From: Tunicatimonas pelagia | Lineage (GTDB): Bacteria; Bacteroidota; Bacteroidia; Cytophagales; Cyclobacteriaceae | Assembly (NCBI RefSeq): GCF_030506325.1 | Contig: NZ_CP120683.1 | Location: 1,984,001-2,048,000, forward strand | DNA: 64,000 nucleotides | Direction of reading: 5' to 3' | Shown: one piece after another, positions 1 through 9,924 of the stretch | Layout of the letters: each line of letters begins with the position of its first letter | Numbering within the stretch: position 1 is the first letter of the stretch | The notes under the pieces: generated by a model | Told to the model about the DNA's origin: nothing | Seen by the model: only the letters and a program-made list of their open reading frames with translations | Database searches by the model: none | Position numbers and translations under genes: made by a program

Positions 1-2036
1 CCGCGCAGCACTAGCTCCATCCGGGGGGCGTTGTTCCGAGTGGTATTAAAGCGCAGGGTGTTGCCCGCGGTTTTATTAGAGATTAACTCGCTATCGGCTT
101 TGTCCTCGTCGCTCATATTCTCAATGAGATTGAACTCTACTAGCGTGTTCAGATTATTGACGTACTGATCGGATGACTGGCCTAGCTGAATAGGTTCTTG
201 ACCGTTGAACTCACCATCATCCTGCGTGCCGTTGATCCAGTTATGGTGAATGAAGTTGCCGGTATTATTGGCCTCCCCGATTACACCAATACCCTGTCCA
301 ACAATATTTTCCAGATAGTTGTAGCTTACTTCGTTGTTAGCACTGCCCCCGGCCATCAACACAATGTGCCGGAAGCGGTCGTTACCGCAGGTGTAAAACG
401 CACAATTCGTGAGCCTGGAATTGCTGGCCCCCTCAAAGCGTACCACCCGGCCTTCTTCGGCACTCATGCGGGGTACTTCGTTGAACACGAAGCCATCAAT
501 CACCACATAGTCGCCAGTCACAAAGAAACCCGACAAGCCTGTAAAGGTAACCTCACCTCCCGTCTGGGCCCGTAGCAAAATAGCGTTTTCGCTGGTACCG
601 CTGGTCGGGAGCGTAAGCATAAAGTCAGCGTAGTCGCCATTGGCAATGATAATCTCGTCGCCGGGTACGGCAGTATTCAGTATATCTTGGGCCTCGGCGG
701 CACTACTTACGGTAAACGTGCCGGGTTCCCGGTCCTGACCCTCCCGCTGCCAGTCGGGACCCACATCATCCGACGTAAGTGGTACCAGATCAGTGGCGGT
801 GCTGGCATCACCCAGGGCTACGCCCGAGGTAATATTATCCGTTTTAAGAGTAGCACTTCCTTCGCCCACATTGCCCGCCCAATTGATGTTGCCTCCGTTT
901 TCTTCACGCAAAAAGAACATGGTGCCCTGGTCGGTGGTCACCTGATTACCGTCAATGGTTAGATCACGAATAAACGCCCCGCCTAGATTCTCGCCAGTGT
1001 CACCAATACGAATGCCCTCGCGTTCACTGCCAATGATGATGTTATTCTCTACTGTACAGTTGAAGGTTTCGGCGTACGAGCCAGTATTTCCTTCCGCGTT
1101 ACCACCGGGTAGCCGTACTCCGTAGCGGGCTCCTTCGGTGTAGTTGTTGCGGATGACGTGGCCGCTGCCGTAGGCGCGAATACCACTGGACTCCAGGTAA
1201 TTACTCTCTATGATACAATCTTCTCCACCACGCAGCACCAGCTCCATGCGGGTATCATTGTCCACGCAGGTATTGAAGCGAATGGTATTACCCCTAGTCT
1301 TGTTTGACACTAATTCACTATCAGCATCTCCCCGCATATTTTCAATCAGGTTGTACTCAACCAGGGTGCTAAGCAAATTGACGTATTGGTTAGATGACTG
1401 CCCCAGTTGGATCGGCTCTTGCCCGTTGAACTCGCCATCATTCTGCGTTCCGTTGATCCGGTTATGGTGAATGTGGTTACCACTATTCTCTTCCTCACCA
1501 GTCACCCCAATGCCTTGCCCGACGATGTTCTCTAAGTAATTGTAGCTGATTTCGTTGTTGGCACTACCACCAGACATCAATACAATATGACGGAAGCGGT
1601 CGTTACCGCAGGTGTAGAAAGCGCAGTTAGCCAGTTTAGAGTTACTAGAGCCCTCAAAGCGAACTACCCGCCCTTCGCTAGCACTCATCTGGGGGACATT
1701 CGTGAAGCGAAACCCATCGATGATAATGTGATCTCCGGTGACAAAGAAACCCGAAGTATCCGTCAGGTTTACGCCCCCACCGGTTTCGGCTCGTAGGGTG
1801 ATAGGGTTATCACTGGTACCGCTGGTAGATAGGGTGAGCATGAAGCCAGTGTAGTCGCCATCTCCGATAATAATTACATCGCCCGGTACGGCATTATCCA
1901 GCAGTTGCTGGGCTTCGGACTGGGAGTTAGTTTGGTAAGTAGCACTGTATCCGGTCAAAAAAGAGAACGACAGCAACAGCGCAAACCAAACGGTTAGCAC
2001 ACGCAATTCTATCGGTCGGGAGTAAGAATTTTGCAT
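1..2036 (-). CDS. Tandem-duplicated PL6-type polysaccharide lyase (alginate lyase/chondroitinase B-like), 3' end outside window
   Basis: The minus-strand frame opens at 2036 with a signal peptide and stays open for 678 codons to the window edge, so the C-terminus is missing. It contains two copies of the same right-handed beta-helix domain, offset by 1221 bp (407 codons). The first copy carries motifs typical of polysaccharide lyase family 6: ELVSNKTRGNTIRFNT, with the likely catalytic Lys in SNKT, and GIRAYGSGHVI, with the likely catalytic Arg. The second copy starts near 800 and repeats FYTCGNDRFRHIV and the ISNKTAGNTLRFNT Lys motif before the sequence ends. PL6 enzymes cleave uronate polymers such as alginate or dermatan by beta-elimination. 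The gene follows susD by 94 bp and would be the enzyme of locus 1. The substrate cannot be fixed from the sequence; alginate is the commonest for this family. Confidence 0.85.
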   Translation of the reverse strand, partial: MQNSYSRPIELRVLTVWFALLLSFSFLTGYSATYQTNSQSEAQQLLDNAVPGDVIIIGDGDYTGFMLTLSTSGTSDNPITLRAETGGGVNLTDTSGFFVTGDHIIIDGFRFTNVPQMSASEGRVVRFEGSSNSKLANCAFYTCGNDRFRHIVLMSGGSANNEISYNYLENIVGQGIGVTGEEENSGNHIHHNRINGTQNDGEFNGQEPIQLGQSSNQYVNLLSTLVEYNLIENMRGDADSELVSNKTRGNTIRFNTCVDNDTRMELVLRGGEDCIIESNYLESSGIRAYGSGHVIRNNYTEGARYGVRLPGGNAEGNTGSYAETFNCTVENNIIIGSEREGIRIGDTGENLGGAFIRDLTIDGNQVTTDQGTMFFLREENGGNINWAGNVGEGSATLKTDNITSGVALGDASTATDLVPLTSDDVGPDWQREGQDREPGTFTVSSAAEAQDILNTAVPGDEIIIANGDYADFMLTLPTSGTSENAILLRAQTGGEVTFTGLSGFFVTGDYVVIDGFVFNEVPRMSAEEGRVVRFEGASNSRLTNCAFYTCGNDRFRHIVLMAGGSANNEVSYNYLENIVGQGIGVIGEANNTGNFIHHNWINGTQDDGEFNGQEPIQLGQSSDQYVNNLNTLVEFNLIENMSDEDKADSELISNKTAGNTLRFNTTRNNAPRMELVLR

Positions 2037-2130
2037 AGTTGTTGAATTAAGTGTAATGGATTAAGAATCGTTTAATATTCTCCGGGGGCACCAGTAGGTC
2101 ACCCCCGAAGAAGCTGGATATTGTTGTGGT

Positions 2131-3666
2131 TTAATAGCCAAAGTTCTGCGGTCCTAAGTTAGGATTCTGAGTAAGCTCATCGCCCGGAAGAGGCATCAGA
2201 TAGTCTCGTTCCGGATTAAAGTTATCGTGAGGTTCTAAACCGTCGGCAGCGAATACTTCCGGCCCTATCTGGCGACGTTTGATATCGTACCAGCGCCCAA
2301 ACTCAAACGACAGTTCGAGTCGGCGTTCCTCCAGCACCAGCTCACGAAACGCATCCTGCGAGATACCGCCTTCTACGTCGAACGGAAACTCGTTCATTCC
2401 GGTAGGAGTGTTACGGGCTCGCGCCCGCACTTCGTTCACGTACCCTAAGGCTTCCGCAGTAGGGCCGTTGATTTCGTTGAGTGCTTCGGCTGCCGTAAGT
2501 AGCACTTCAGCGTAGCGCATGGCGTGGTAGTTATGATCTGACTGCCCGCAGTTGTTAGTACTATTGCCGCAGAAACGATTGTACTTGGCAATGTGTGGTC
2601 GCTTTTCCTGAGGAAAAGAGTCATAGGGCAATATCTCATTCTGCGCAGAAAGCAAAAATGAATCCGACATACTTACTGCCTTCCGGTAGTCGCGCTCGTC
2701 CCATTGCTCGAATACATTGAAGTTGGGCACGATCACCCCCCAACCGTTGGGATTACCTCCCCGCACTCCGGTCATCGTACCAAACCAGTCGGTATTGATA
2801 CCGCTACCACCGAGTACTGCTCCTAAAAAATCAATGTGGAATATTGACTCATTCTGACTAGCACTTACGGTTGCGTCAAACAAAAGCTGGTAATCATCCG
2901 ATAATCCGTACTCAAAAGCATCACGCTGCTCAATGACCTGACGAGCCGCGGCGTAGGCCTCTTGATAATTACCTAAGGTAAGATGAACCGACGCCAGATA
3001 GGATAAGGCAGTTCCTTTGCCCGGACGCGACCGAGCTACCGGTACGTCGGGGAGAGCGGCGGCACCTTCCTCTAGATCGGCGATAATGTTAGCATACACC
3101 TCGGCCTGAGGGGTTTTGCCGATGGTAAACGATGCTTCAATCTCTTCCGGCTCATCGAAGTAGTCATCGACGTACGGAATATCTCCGAAGATGCGAACCA
3201 GATGGTAATAGGTAAAAGCGCGGATGAACTTCGCTTCCGCTTCTAAAGCGTCGAGTTCCCGAGCTTCTTCTTCCAGTAAGTCAGCTGTGACCCGCACCTG
3301 CTGAGCTCCCGCTACCGCAGCATTAGCCGCTCCGATCACCTCATACATTCTGGGCCAAAATGATAAAATCATTCCGTTATTATCGTCCATTGTGAAGTTA
3401 TTCACGTCGATCCGTCGAGCGGGCGTACCGGGATTACCAATATCGCCCATATCGCCCCGTAAAATCAGGGTTGTCGTCAGCTTTCTACCATAGTACTGCT
3501 CGCTGGCAATAAGACCATAGCCACCCAGGACGGCTGTTTCCACGTCGCGCAGTGTTGTAAAGAACGTTGCGGGAGCCAGTTGTCCTACCGGCTCTTCCTC
3601 TAGCTCGGTGCAAGAGGCTATCAGCGTGATAGCCACCAGCATGTATACTTTGAAAATCCTGTTCAT
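2131..3666 (-). CDS. SusD/RagB-family outer-membrane glycan-binding lipoprotein (locus 1)
   Basis: The 511-residue protein begins with a lipoprotein signal ending in the lipobox-like LIASC, followed by an acidic TELEEEP stretch that in Bacteroidota often marks surface export. The N-terminal SusD-like region carries AEAKFIRAFTYYHLVRIFGD, and the C-terminal RagB/SusD region carries MRYAEVLLTAAEALNE and EERRLELSFEFGRWYDIKR. These motifs are diagnostic for the family. SusD proteins cap the SusC transporter and hold oligosaccharides at the cell surface. The start at 3666 lies 11 bp after the susC stop, so the two are cotranscribed. The binding specificity is not visible; the downstream PL6 lyase suggests a uronate oligosaccharide. 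Confidence 0.95.
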   Translation of the reverse strand: MNRIFKVYMLVAITLIASCTELEEEPVGQLAPATFFTTLRDVETAVLGGYGLIASEQYYGRKLTTTLILRGDMGDIGNPGTPARRIDVNNFTMDDNNGMILSFWPRMYEVIGAANAAVAGAQQVRVTADLLEEEARELDALEAEAKFIRAFTYYHLVRIFGDIPYVDDYFDEPEEIEASFTIGKTPQAEVYANIIADLEEGAAALPDVPVARSRPGKGTALSYLASVHLTLGNYQEAYAAARQVIEQRDAFEYGLSDDYQLLFDATVSASQNESIFHIDFLGAVLGGSGINTDWFGTMTGVRGGNPNGWGVIVPNFNVFEQWDERDYRKAVSMSDSFLLSAQNEILPYDSFPQEKRPHIAKYNRFCGNSTNNCGQSDHNYHAMRYAEVLLTAAEALNEINGPTAEALGYVNEVRARARNTPTGMNEFPFDVEGGISQDAFRELVLEERRLELSFEFGRWYDIKRRQIGPEVFAADGLEPHDNFNPERDYLMPLPGDELTQNPNLGPQNFGY

Positions 3667-3677
3667 AGATATTAAAA

Positions 3678-6600
3678 TTAAAAGGTCAGATTAAGTCCTA
3701 CGGTATATGCTTTTGCGTTAGGATAGCTCCCGTAATCAAGTCCCAGGTTACGGTTGCTGTCTTGGTTGTTCGAGGAACGGTAGTTTACCTCCGGATCGTA
3801 GCCTTCGTAGTCGGTGAAGGTTAGGATATTCTGAGCACTTACGTAAAGGCGCAGCCGCTCAATCCGAAAGCGTTCCAGAAAGCTATTAGCGAAGTTATAA
3901 CCTAGGGCTAGGTTTTTAAGCCGCACGTAGCTACCGTCTCGTATCCACCGGGTAGTGGTACGGGCATCGCGAGGTGCCGCCCGGGGCACGTCGGTATCGG
4001 TATTGGTCGGAGTCCAGCGATCCAGTACGGCGGTAGTCGCGTTATTGGTGCCAGCCGCCAAATCCAGCTCCATCAGGGTAAAGCTAAGAATATCGTTTCC
4101 TTGTGATGCTTGGAAGAATATATTCAAGTCGAACCCTTTCCACTTAAAGGTGTTGTTCAACCCCCAGATAAAATCAGGATTCGGATCACCAATGATGGTG
4201 CGGTCGTCGTTGTTCACTACGCCATCAGGCTGTCCGGTAAGATTACCCTCTTCATCCCGGCCATTGATATCCCGTAATCGCACATCACCCGGTTGGGGCC
4301 CTTCGCCTTCTACTAAGCCATCGCTTTCCTGGTACACTCCATCGTCAATCCAACCGTAGAAAGTTCCCACTGGCTGGCCTTCCCGCAGTATGTTGGTAAA
4401 GTCAATACCCACCAAGTGACCCGGAGCGGCTCCGTACTGAATATCATTGCCATCGGGCAGTGATACTACTTCGTTACGGTTGCGCGAGAAGTTGATCCCC
4501 ATATCCCAAGTGAAAGGCCCTGAGATATTGCGGGAATTGAGACTTAACTCTATCCCGCGGTTTTTTACCGTACCTAGGTTGATCAGTTGCGCAGCTACTC
4601 CCACTACGCTCGGCAAGTTACGGCTAAACAATAGATCGTTGGTTTCCATCTGGTACCAGTCTACCGTAGCTGTAATTCGGTCCTCCAGAAAGCCGAAATC
4701 TGCTCCTACGTTTAGTTGAGTGGTTGTCTCCCAGGTGAGGTCTTCGCTGGCCACTTGGGTAGGAACTACCGAGTTTACCGGCGTACCGTCTATGACGCTG
4801 AGTAACGAGCCAAACGACGCTTGGGTCTGATAAGGATTGATTGACTGATTTCCGGTGAGTCCGTAGCTACCCCGTAGCTTCAAGAAGCTCAACCATTCAT
4901 TATCCTGTAAGAACCTTTCTTCAGTTATGTTCCAGGCAATAGCTCCTGAAGGAAAGAAGCTCCACTTGTTGTCTGCCGATAGACGGGAAGAGCCGTCGTA
5001 ACGAGCGTTGAACGTAAACAGGTATTTCTCAGCCAAGGTATAATTCACCCGTCCGTAGAACGAAGACAGTTGCCAATCGTTAAAGTTAGATTCAGGCTGT
5101 AGCCATACAGAGGCACCATTTAAGTTTTGATATGTGTCAGCATCCGACACGAATCCCTGTCCCCGGGCCCGCCAGTCCTTATACTCGCTACCTTGGTAGG
5201 AGTATCCTCCCATTACCGTGAGATCATGTATGGTTCCGAACTGCCGATTATAGGTCAGGTAGTTCTCGGTAAGATAGAGGGTTCGCCTCACGCCTTGTAC
5301 CTGTCCTTCGCCGCCCACGCCTATACCATCTTGCAGGGTAGTAGGAATGTATTCTCCTATTTGCTCATTTTCTGTACTTGCCCCCCAGGTGGTTCGGAAT
5401 TTTAACCCTTCTACGATGTCGAATTCAGCGTAAGTGTTTACCTGTAAACGATCTTCTTGAGATTCGTTAATCCGTTCGGTGGCTATGGCAAAGGGGTTGT
5501 CGTGGGGTTGGCCCAATTGCGCCAGCGTGAAGCTACCGTCGGGATTATAGATACCTAGGTCGGGGCCAAACTTAAAGGCCGAAGCAATCACTCCGGTACC
5601 GGTGGCTCCGCCGGATGATTCTTGCGTACGAACTCCATCGCGGCTCCGGCGGCGGCTCAGTAGGTTCAGCCCAATTTTTACGCGCTCAGACGCTTTAATG
5701 TCAACATTACTGGTAATAGAAAGGCGATTGAAGTCGGAGTTGACGATTACTCCCTTCTGGTCAAAGTAGGTTCCTGATACATAGTATTTTACGTTATCAT
5801 TACCGCCGGAAACTGAGAGCTGGTAGTTTTGAATATTACCCGGCTGGAAGATGACATCTTGCCAATCCGTGCTCGCATCGCCCGGTACGTAGTTGGGATT
5901 CACCTCACTTACGTAATTGATATAATCCTCGCGACCCAGTAGGTCAAGGCGGTTGATTTCTTCTTGCGTAGAATACGAGGTGCTGAGGCTAATTTGGGGA
6001 GTACCGCTTTTCCCCCGCTTGGTGGTGACCATTATCACTCCGTTGGCTCCCCGTGAACCGTAGATAGCCGTGGCCGAAGCGTCTTTGAGCACCTCAATAG
6101 AGGCAATATCCTCCGGTGGAGGTAGTACCCCACCAATAAAGCCATCGATAACGTACAGCGGATCACTACCGGCGTTGATAGAAGTCCCTCCCCGGATTCG
6201 CACTTTCGGATTGGCTCCCGGCTCACCGTTGTTCGACTGAATTTGAACCCCCGCAGCCCGACCTTGCAGTGCCTGAACTGCACCTTCAACTGGGTAGGCA
6301 GTAATTTCTTCACTCGGTACCGAAACTACCGATCCGGTGAGATCGCTTTTTTTCTGGGTACCATAGCCAATCACCACTACTTCAGACAGCGATTGAATAT
6401 CAGGTACCATGTCTACATTGATGGTGGTCTGATTACCAATGGCAACCTCCTCGCTAGTATAACCTACCGATGAAAAGATCAATACTTGGGCATCATCGGG
6501 TACTGACAAACTATAGTTGCCATCAACATCCGTAACGGTTCCAATAGTAGTATTTTTCGCCAGCACGTTTACCCCGGGTAACGTTTCGCCATTTTCTATA

Positions 6601-7121
6601 TCAGTGACCGTACCGCTAATCGTCTTATCAACCGAACGGCTGTTAGCCGCAGAAGTTGGCTGACTAGGAGTAAGTCGGGTAGGCACTTTGTCGTCTAGAA
6701 ACATGGTGGGCAGACGAACCGATTGGGAAGATAGTTTGAGCATGGTTGTAGAGCCTTTTTCTTTTAGCTTGATTACGTAATGTCGGTGATCCAGCTTTTT
6801 GTATTCCAGTCCAAATGGTGCCAATAGTTGGCTAAGCTGTTGCTCTAACGGTTGTTGAAGGGATACTTTAGAGGTAACTTGTTTACCTTGTATTATCGAC
6901 TCGTCGTAGCCGAACTTTACTTGGTACTGTTGCTTTATGCGATCCAGGGCTTTCTCTAACGACATACCCTTCTCAATTTGGTCTACGGTAGATATAACTG
7001 CCTGATGTGGGGCGTCGGGGGAAGAAACTAATGATAGTGCCTGTCCAGTACCAATAAGAGAGATTGAGAGAGCCAGCACTACTAAGACTAGCGGTACTAA
7101 ATAAGGTACATTGTTTTTCAT
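3678..7121 (-). CDS. SusC/RagA-family TonB-dependent transporter with N-terminal STN domain (locus 1)
   Basis: This is an 1147-residue outer-membrane transporter. A signal segment is followed by an STN (secretin and TonB N-terminus) domain at about residues 45-125, a carboxypeptidase-regulatory-like domain at about 168-240 (ISGTVTDIENGETLPGVNV), the SusC plug with EVVVIGYGTQKKSDLTGSV and LKDASATAIYGSRGANGVI, and a long beta-barrel ending in an aromatic residue (GLNLTF). The STN domain is the feature of transducing receptors that signal to a FecR anti-sigma factor, and a fecR gene lies 36 bp upstream. It forms the import channel with the SusD encoded 11 bp downstream. The substrate is not determined by sequence. 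Confidence 0.95.
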   Translation of the reverse strand: MKNNVPYLVPLVLVVLALSISLIGTGQALSLVSSPDAPHQAVISTVDQIEKGMSLEKALDRIKQQYQVKFGYDESIIQGKQVTSKVSLQQPLEQQLSQLLAPFGLEYKKLDHRHYVIKLKEKGSTTMLKLSSQSVRLPTMFLDDKVPTRLTPSQPTSAANSRSVDKTISGTVTDIENGETLPGVNVLAKNTTIGTVTDVDGNYSLSVPDDAQVLIFSSVGYTSEEVAIGNQTTINVDMVPDIQSLSEVVVIGYGTQKKSDLTGSVVSVPSEEITAYPVEGAVQALQGRAAGVQIQSNNGEPGANPKVRIRGGTSINAGSDPLYVIDGFIGGVLPPPEDIASIEVLKDASATAIYGSRGANGVIMVTTKRGKSGTPQISLSTSYSTQEEINRLDLLGREDYINYVSEVNPNYVPGDASTDWQDVIFQPGNIQNYQLSVSGGNDNVKYYVSGTYFDQKGVIVNSDFNRLSITSNVDIKASERVKIGLNLLSRRRSRDGVRTQESSGGATGTGVIASAFKFGPDLGIYNPDGSFTLAQLGQPHDNPFAIATERINESQEDRLQVNTYAEFDIVEGLKFRTTWGASTENEQIGEYIPTTLQDGIGVGGEGQVQGVRRTLYLTENYLTYNRQFGTIHDLTVMGGYSYQGSEYKDWRARGQGFVSDADTYQNLNGASVWLQPESNFNDWQLSSFYGRVNYTLAEKYLFTFNARYDGSSRLSADNKWSFFPSGAIAWNITEERFLQDNEWLSFLKLRGSYGLTGNQSINPYQTQASFGSLLSVIDGTPVNSVVPTQVASEDLTWETTTQLNVGADFGFLEDRITATVDWYQMETNDLLFSRNLPSVVGVAAQLINLGTVKNRGIELSLNSRNISGPFTWDMGINFSRNRNEVVSLPDGNDIQYGAAPGHLVGIDFTNILREGQPVGTFYGWIDDGVYQESDGLVEGEGPQPGDVRLRDINGRDEEGNLTGQPDGVVNNDDRTIIGDPNPDFIWGLNNTFKWKGFDLNIFFQASQGNDILSFTLMELDLAAGTNNATTAVLDRWTPTNTDTDVPRAAPRDARTTTRWIRDGSYVRLKNLALGYNFANSFLERFRIERLRLYVSAQNILTFTDYEGYDPEVNYRSSNNQDSNRNLGLDYGSYPNAKAYTVGLNLTF

Positions 7122-7157
7122 AATACGTACTTTAGGATGGTGAATAGTGAGAAGATG

Positions 7158-8210
7158 TTACTGCTGGGTAGTCGTCTTCTTTTGAATAGTAATGGTGTGT
7201 TCATCTTTAGTAATAATTAGATTAAAGGATTCAGATAAAAAATCTAGCAGCAATTCAAGGTTAGCTTCGGTTAGTTCAGCCGTAAATACCCGATCGGCAA
7301 TAGCAGGCTGCTCAAGTACTACTCGGTAGCCGTAGGTATCCTCAATCATCGTGAATATTTCTGATAGCGACGTTTTGTCAAATACCCACTGGCTGTCAGT
7401 CCAAGAGGAATATACCCGGGGATTAACCATCTGGCGAGTGAGTTCATTTCGGTCCTGAGAGTATACTGCCAGTTCGCCCGGCTCAATGGTTGCGGTAGCG
7501 GTCGTATCCGAAGTTGCTTTCCTGTTTGCCTCTCCGACGGACCAGTTGAGACGAACACTTCCGCGTTGGAGCATGACGGCGGTTTTGCCCCGGCGGTTGT
7601 TTACATTGAATTCGGTACCTAATACCTCAATGGCCAGATCGTTGGCCTGAACAATAAATTTTTGCTGATTTACCTGGTGAGTAACTGAGAAAAAGGCCTC
7701 CCCTATCAACTCTACTTGCCGTGGACTGTCTTGATCCCAGGACCTAGAATAGCGAAGTTCTGAGTTGGCGTTGAGTATCACTACCGAACTATCGGGGAGC
7801 ACAATGCGCTCTGACTCACCGTAGGCTGTTTGGTACGAATGGGTGCCCAAGGCTATGAACCAGTAGATCGATATAAGCAAAATTCCTATTACGCTAGCGG
7901 CTGCCCAGTACCACGACTTGAGTCGGTGAACCTTCTGAGAGGAAGAAGGAGCAGAAAGCTGGGTGGAAGATGGCTCAGCGTTCGCTTGAGCAAGGGCCCT
8001 CTTCAGGATACCTTCCCGATCAATGGAACTGCTTTTAGGAAAGTTCATGTGCTGTAGAACAGCTCGGGCTTGTTCAATAACTGGTTTCGCTTCAGGGTGC
8101 TGAAACAGGTATTGTTCCCAGTAACGATCTAGTTCCGGAGTGGGATTGGTAACCCACGCTCGGAAACGGTCGTCCATCATAAGAGAAGTCAACGAATGCT
8201 TATCGTCCAT
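7158..8210 (-). CDS. FecR-family anti-sigma factor (locus 1)
   Basis: The 350-residue protein has a cytoplasmic N-terminal region, one membrane segment at about residues 95-117 (WYWAAASVIGILLISIYWF), a periplasmic FecR domain (TAYGESERIVLPDSSVVILN and VIGEAFFSV-type core, here ELIGEAFFSVTHQ) and a C-terminal DUF4974-type domain (FDKTSLSEIFTMIEDTYGYRV). FecR proteins hold an ECF sigma factor and release it when the STN domain of the transporter reports substrate. It sits directly upstream of susC in the same direction. Its likely sigma partner at 11738-12385 is not adjacent but separated by a fucosidase gene and an opposite-strand gene, which is unusual. Confidence 0.93.
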   Translation of the reverse strand: MDDKHSLTSLMMDDRFRAWVTNPTPELDRYWEQYLFQHPEAKPVIEQARAVLQHMNFPKSSSIDREGILKRALAQANAEPSSTQLSAPSSSQKVHRLKSWYWAAASVIGILLISIYWFIALGTHSYQTAYGESERIVLPDSSVVILNANSELRYSRSWDQDSPRQVELIGEAFFSVTHQVNQQKFIVQANDLAIEVLGTEFNVNNRRGKTAVMLQRGSVRLNWSVGEANRKATSDTTATATIEPGELAVYSQDRNELTRQMVNPRVYSSWTDSQWVFDKTSLSEIFTMIEDTYGYRVVLEQPAIADRVFTAELTEANLELLLDFLSESFNLIITKDEHTITIQKKTTTQQ

Positions 8211-8382
8211 TTTTAGGCGCTGTGGTGATAGTGGTGAGCGTGAAAGTGATATGCTCTTGTTAGTAAAGTGCTCGCTATTCAGACGATTACATCAAACCCG
8301 GTGAAAAATTTTTTATTTTTTAATTAATTTCACTAAATACTTGCTTTTACTGCTATTTTTTCAATAATTACCCGCCCTACTT
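8211..8382. promoter_or_regulatory. Divergent AT-rich promoter region between fecR and the DUF1961 gene
   Basis: This 172-bp spacer separates two divergent genes and becomes strongly AT-rich from about 8305 to 8370. It must hold the promoter of the plus-strand gene and probably that of the fecR-susC-susD-lyase operon. No unambiguous Bacteroidota minus 33/minus 7 pair was assigned. Confidence 0.4.
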
Positions 8383-9903
8383 ATGCAAATCATCATCAAT
8401 ATGAATTATACTTACTCTCTATTTGCCCACTTTCGTCACCTCTGGCGAGGCATTTTACCGATCTTCACTGGAATAGTTATTTCCCTTACCAATGTTTGTG
8501 CTCAGGATGAACCTACCACTTTTCACGCTAGCCTGTGCGATAGTACCCAAGCAACAATTGCCGGGTCGCACCGCTTTGCAACGGTTAAAGGGTGGTGTGG
8601 ATATCTACCCACGAGTATTCACACGCAAGCAACCGTAGTACCCACCGTCCATCAGCAACCAGCCGGTTCTTTCTCCTTTTGGTTCTCGCCACTAGAAGAC
8701 CTTGACTTTTATCCGGATAAGCCAATGGGTAGCACCCCACCCCCTCACTATTTTCCCCTACTATCTGACGTACCTCCCACGCAACCACTCGCCGAAGTAT
8801 CGTATGGTCTTTACTGGACGGCAGGCTATCCCCAGTTTCTAGGCAAGTTTAAGGCTGGCTCGGTCTGGGGTATTATGGACTACGGACTGGCCCCCTTCGT
8901 TTACGCCGAGCATTTACCACTTCGGCGAGGGAATTGGTACCATGTAACCCTAACCTGGGATAAGCCGAAGCAGCAGCTCCGGCTCTACGTGAACGGAGTG
9001 CGAATGGGGTTTCTGGATCAGGCGGGTAATTTTGACCCAGTTCCGGATACCCTCTTTGTAGGAAACCCAATGATGGTGATGAGGGATCTAACTTTTACCA
9101 GCGAGGTACCGACCGAAGACGAAGTACGCGATTTCTATCAGAACAATCGTCCCAAACAGAATGAACTGGCGGACGAAGATATTGCTAAAGCAGTGTTTGT
9201 GTACGAAAAACCACCCTTGAACCTTAAGCGGGATAGCAGTTGGCAAGAAACATATACCTGCGATTTTACAAAACCGGAAGATGTTGATACTTGGCTCTTT
9301 CAGTCGGGAGACAAATTCCGCGATAAATTTGAATTGCAAACGTCTGACGAAGGACTACTGATCAGGACCCCAGATATCATCGATACCGAATCACGGATGT
9401 ACTTATGGAGCCCCCGAACCTTCTCCGGTGACTTGTGGTTAGAGTTTGATTTTCAGGTAGTATCGGATCAGGGGTTGGCGTTGGTCGCTATCTGTGCCAG
9501 CGGCCCGCGGGGAGAAGATTTTACACAGGACTACGGTATTACTAAGACCGGCAGTATGCAGTTTATGTTAGATGATATCCGAGATTACCACTGGGAGTTC
9601 ATGCGTCGGGTAGAAGTGATGCGTACCGACGTTGAAACCCAGTACGTGGCCAAGAACCCCTGGCATTGGCGCATGCACTATAGCGTATTTCCTCGCCTGG
9701 AGCAAAATCAGTGGCACCGACTGCGCCTAGTAAAAATAGGCAACCGGCTGCACGGGTCAATTAACGGCGAAACGATATTTGACGTAGAGGATGACGCTTC
9801 ACTTAACAACGGGCCAGTGCTGAGTTTAGGAAGAATCGGTATACGGCAGATGTACAACACAGCCATGCGCTATCGGAATTTGGTCGTCTACAGCAAACCA
9901 TAA
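8383..9903 (+). CDS. Secreted LamG-like plus DUF1961 (YesU-like) protein
   Basis: The 506-residue protein has a signal peptide ending near VCAQDEP; the ATG at 8401 is an equally plausible start. Residues about 70-245 resemble a LamG/concanavalin-like sandwich (GSFSFWFSPLED, WYHVTLTWDKPKQQLRLYVN). Residues about 290-505 match the DUF1961 family, with FSGDLWLEFDFQVVSDQGLA, WHWRMHYSVFP and WHRLRLVKIGNRLHGSING. DUF1961 proteins occur in polysaccharide loci, for example YesU in the rhamnogalacturonan region of Bacillus, but their reaction is not established to my knowledge. The gene is on the opposite strand to the rest of locus 1 and converges on the fucosidase with a 21-bp gap. A glycan-binding or lyase role is inference. 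Confidence 0.8.
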   Translation: MQIIINMNYTYSLFAHFRHLWRGILPIFTGIVISLTNVCAQDEPTTFHASLCDSTQATIAGSHRFATVKGWCGYLPTSIHTQATVVPTVHQQPAGSFSFWFSPLEDLDFYPDKPMGSTPPPHYFPLLSDVPPTQPLAEVSYGLYWTAGYPQFLGKFKAGSVWGIMDYGLAPFVYAEHLPLRRGNWYHVTLTWDKPKQQLRLYVNGVRMGFLDQAGNFDPVPDTLFVGNPMMVMRDLTFTSEVPTEDEVRDFYQNNRPKQNELADEDIAKAVFVYEKPPLNLKRDSSWQETYTCDFTKPEDVDTWLFQSGDKFRDKFELQTSDEGLLIRTPDIIDTESRMYLWSPRTFSGDLWLEFDFQVVSDQGLALVAICASGPRGEDFTQDYGITKTGSMQFMLDDIRDYHWEFMRRVEVMRTDVETQYVAKNPWHWRMHYSVFPRLEQNQWHRLRLVKIGNRLHGSINGETIFDVEDDASLNNGPVLSLGRIGIRQMYNTAMRYRNLVVYSKP

Positions 9904-9924
9904 AAAGTTATCACAGAGTTATTG

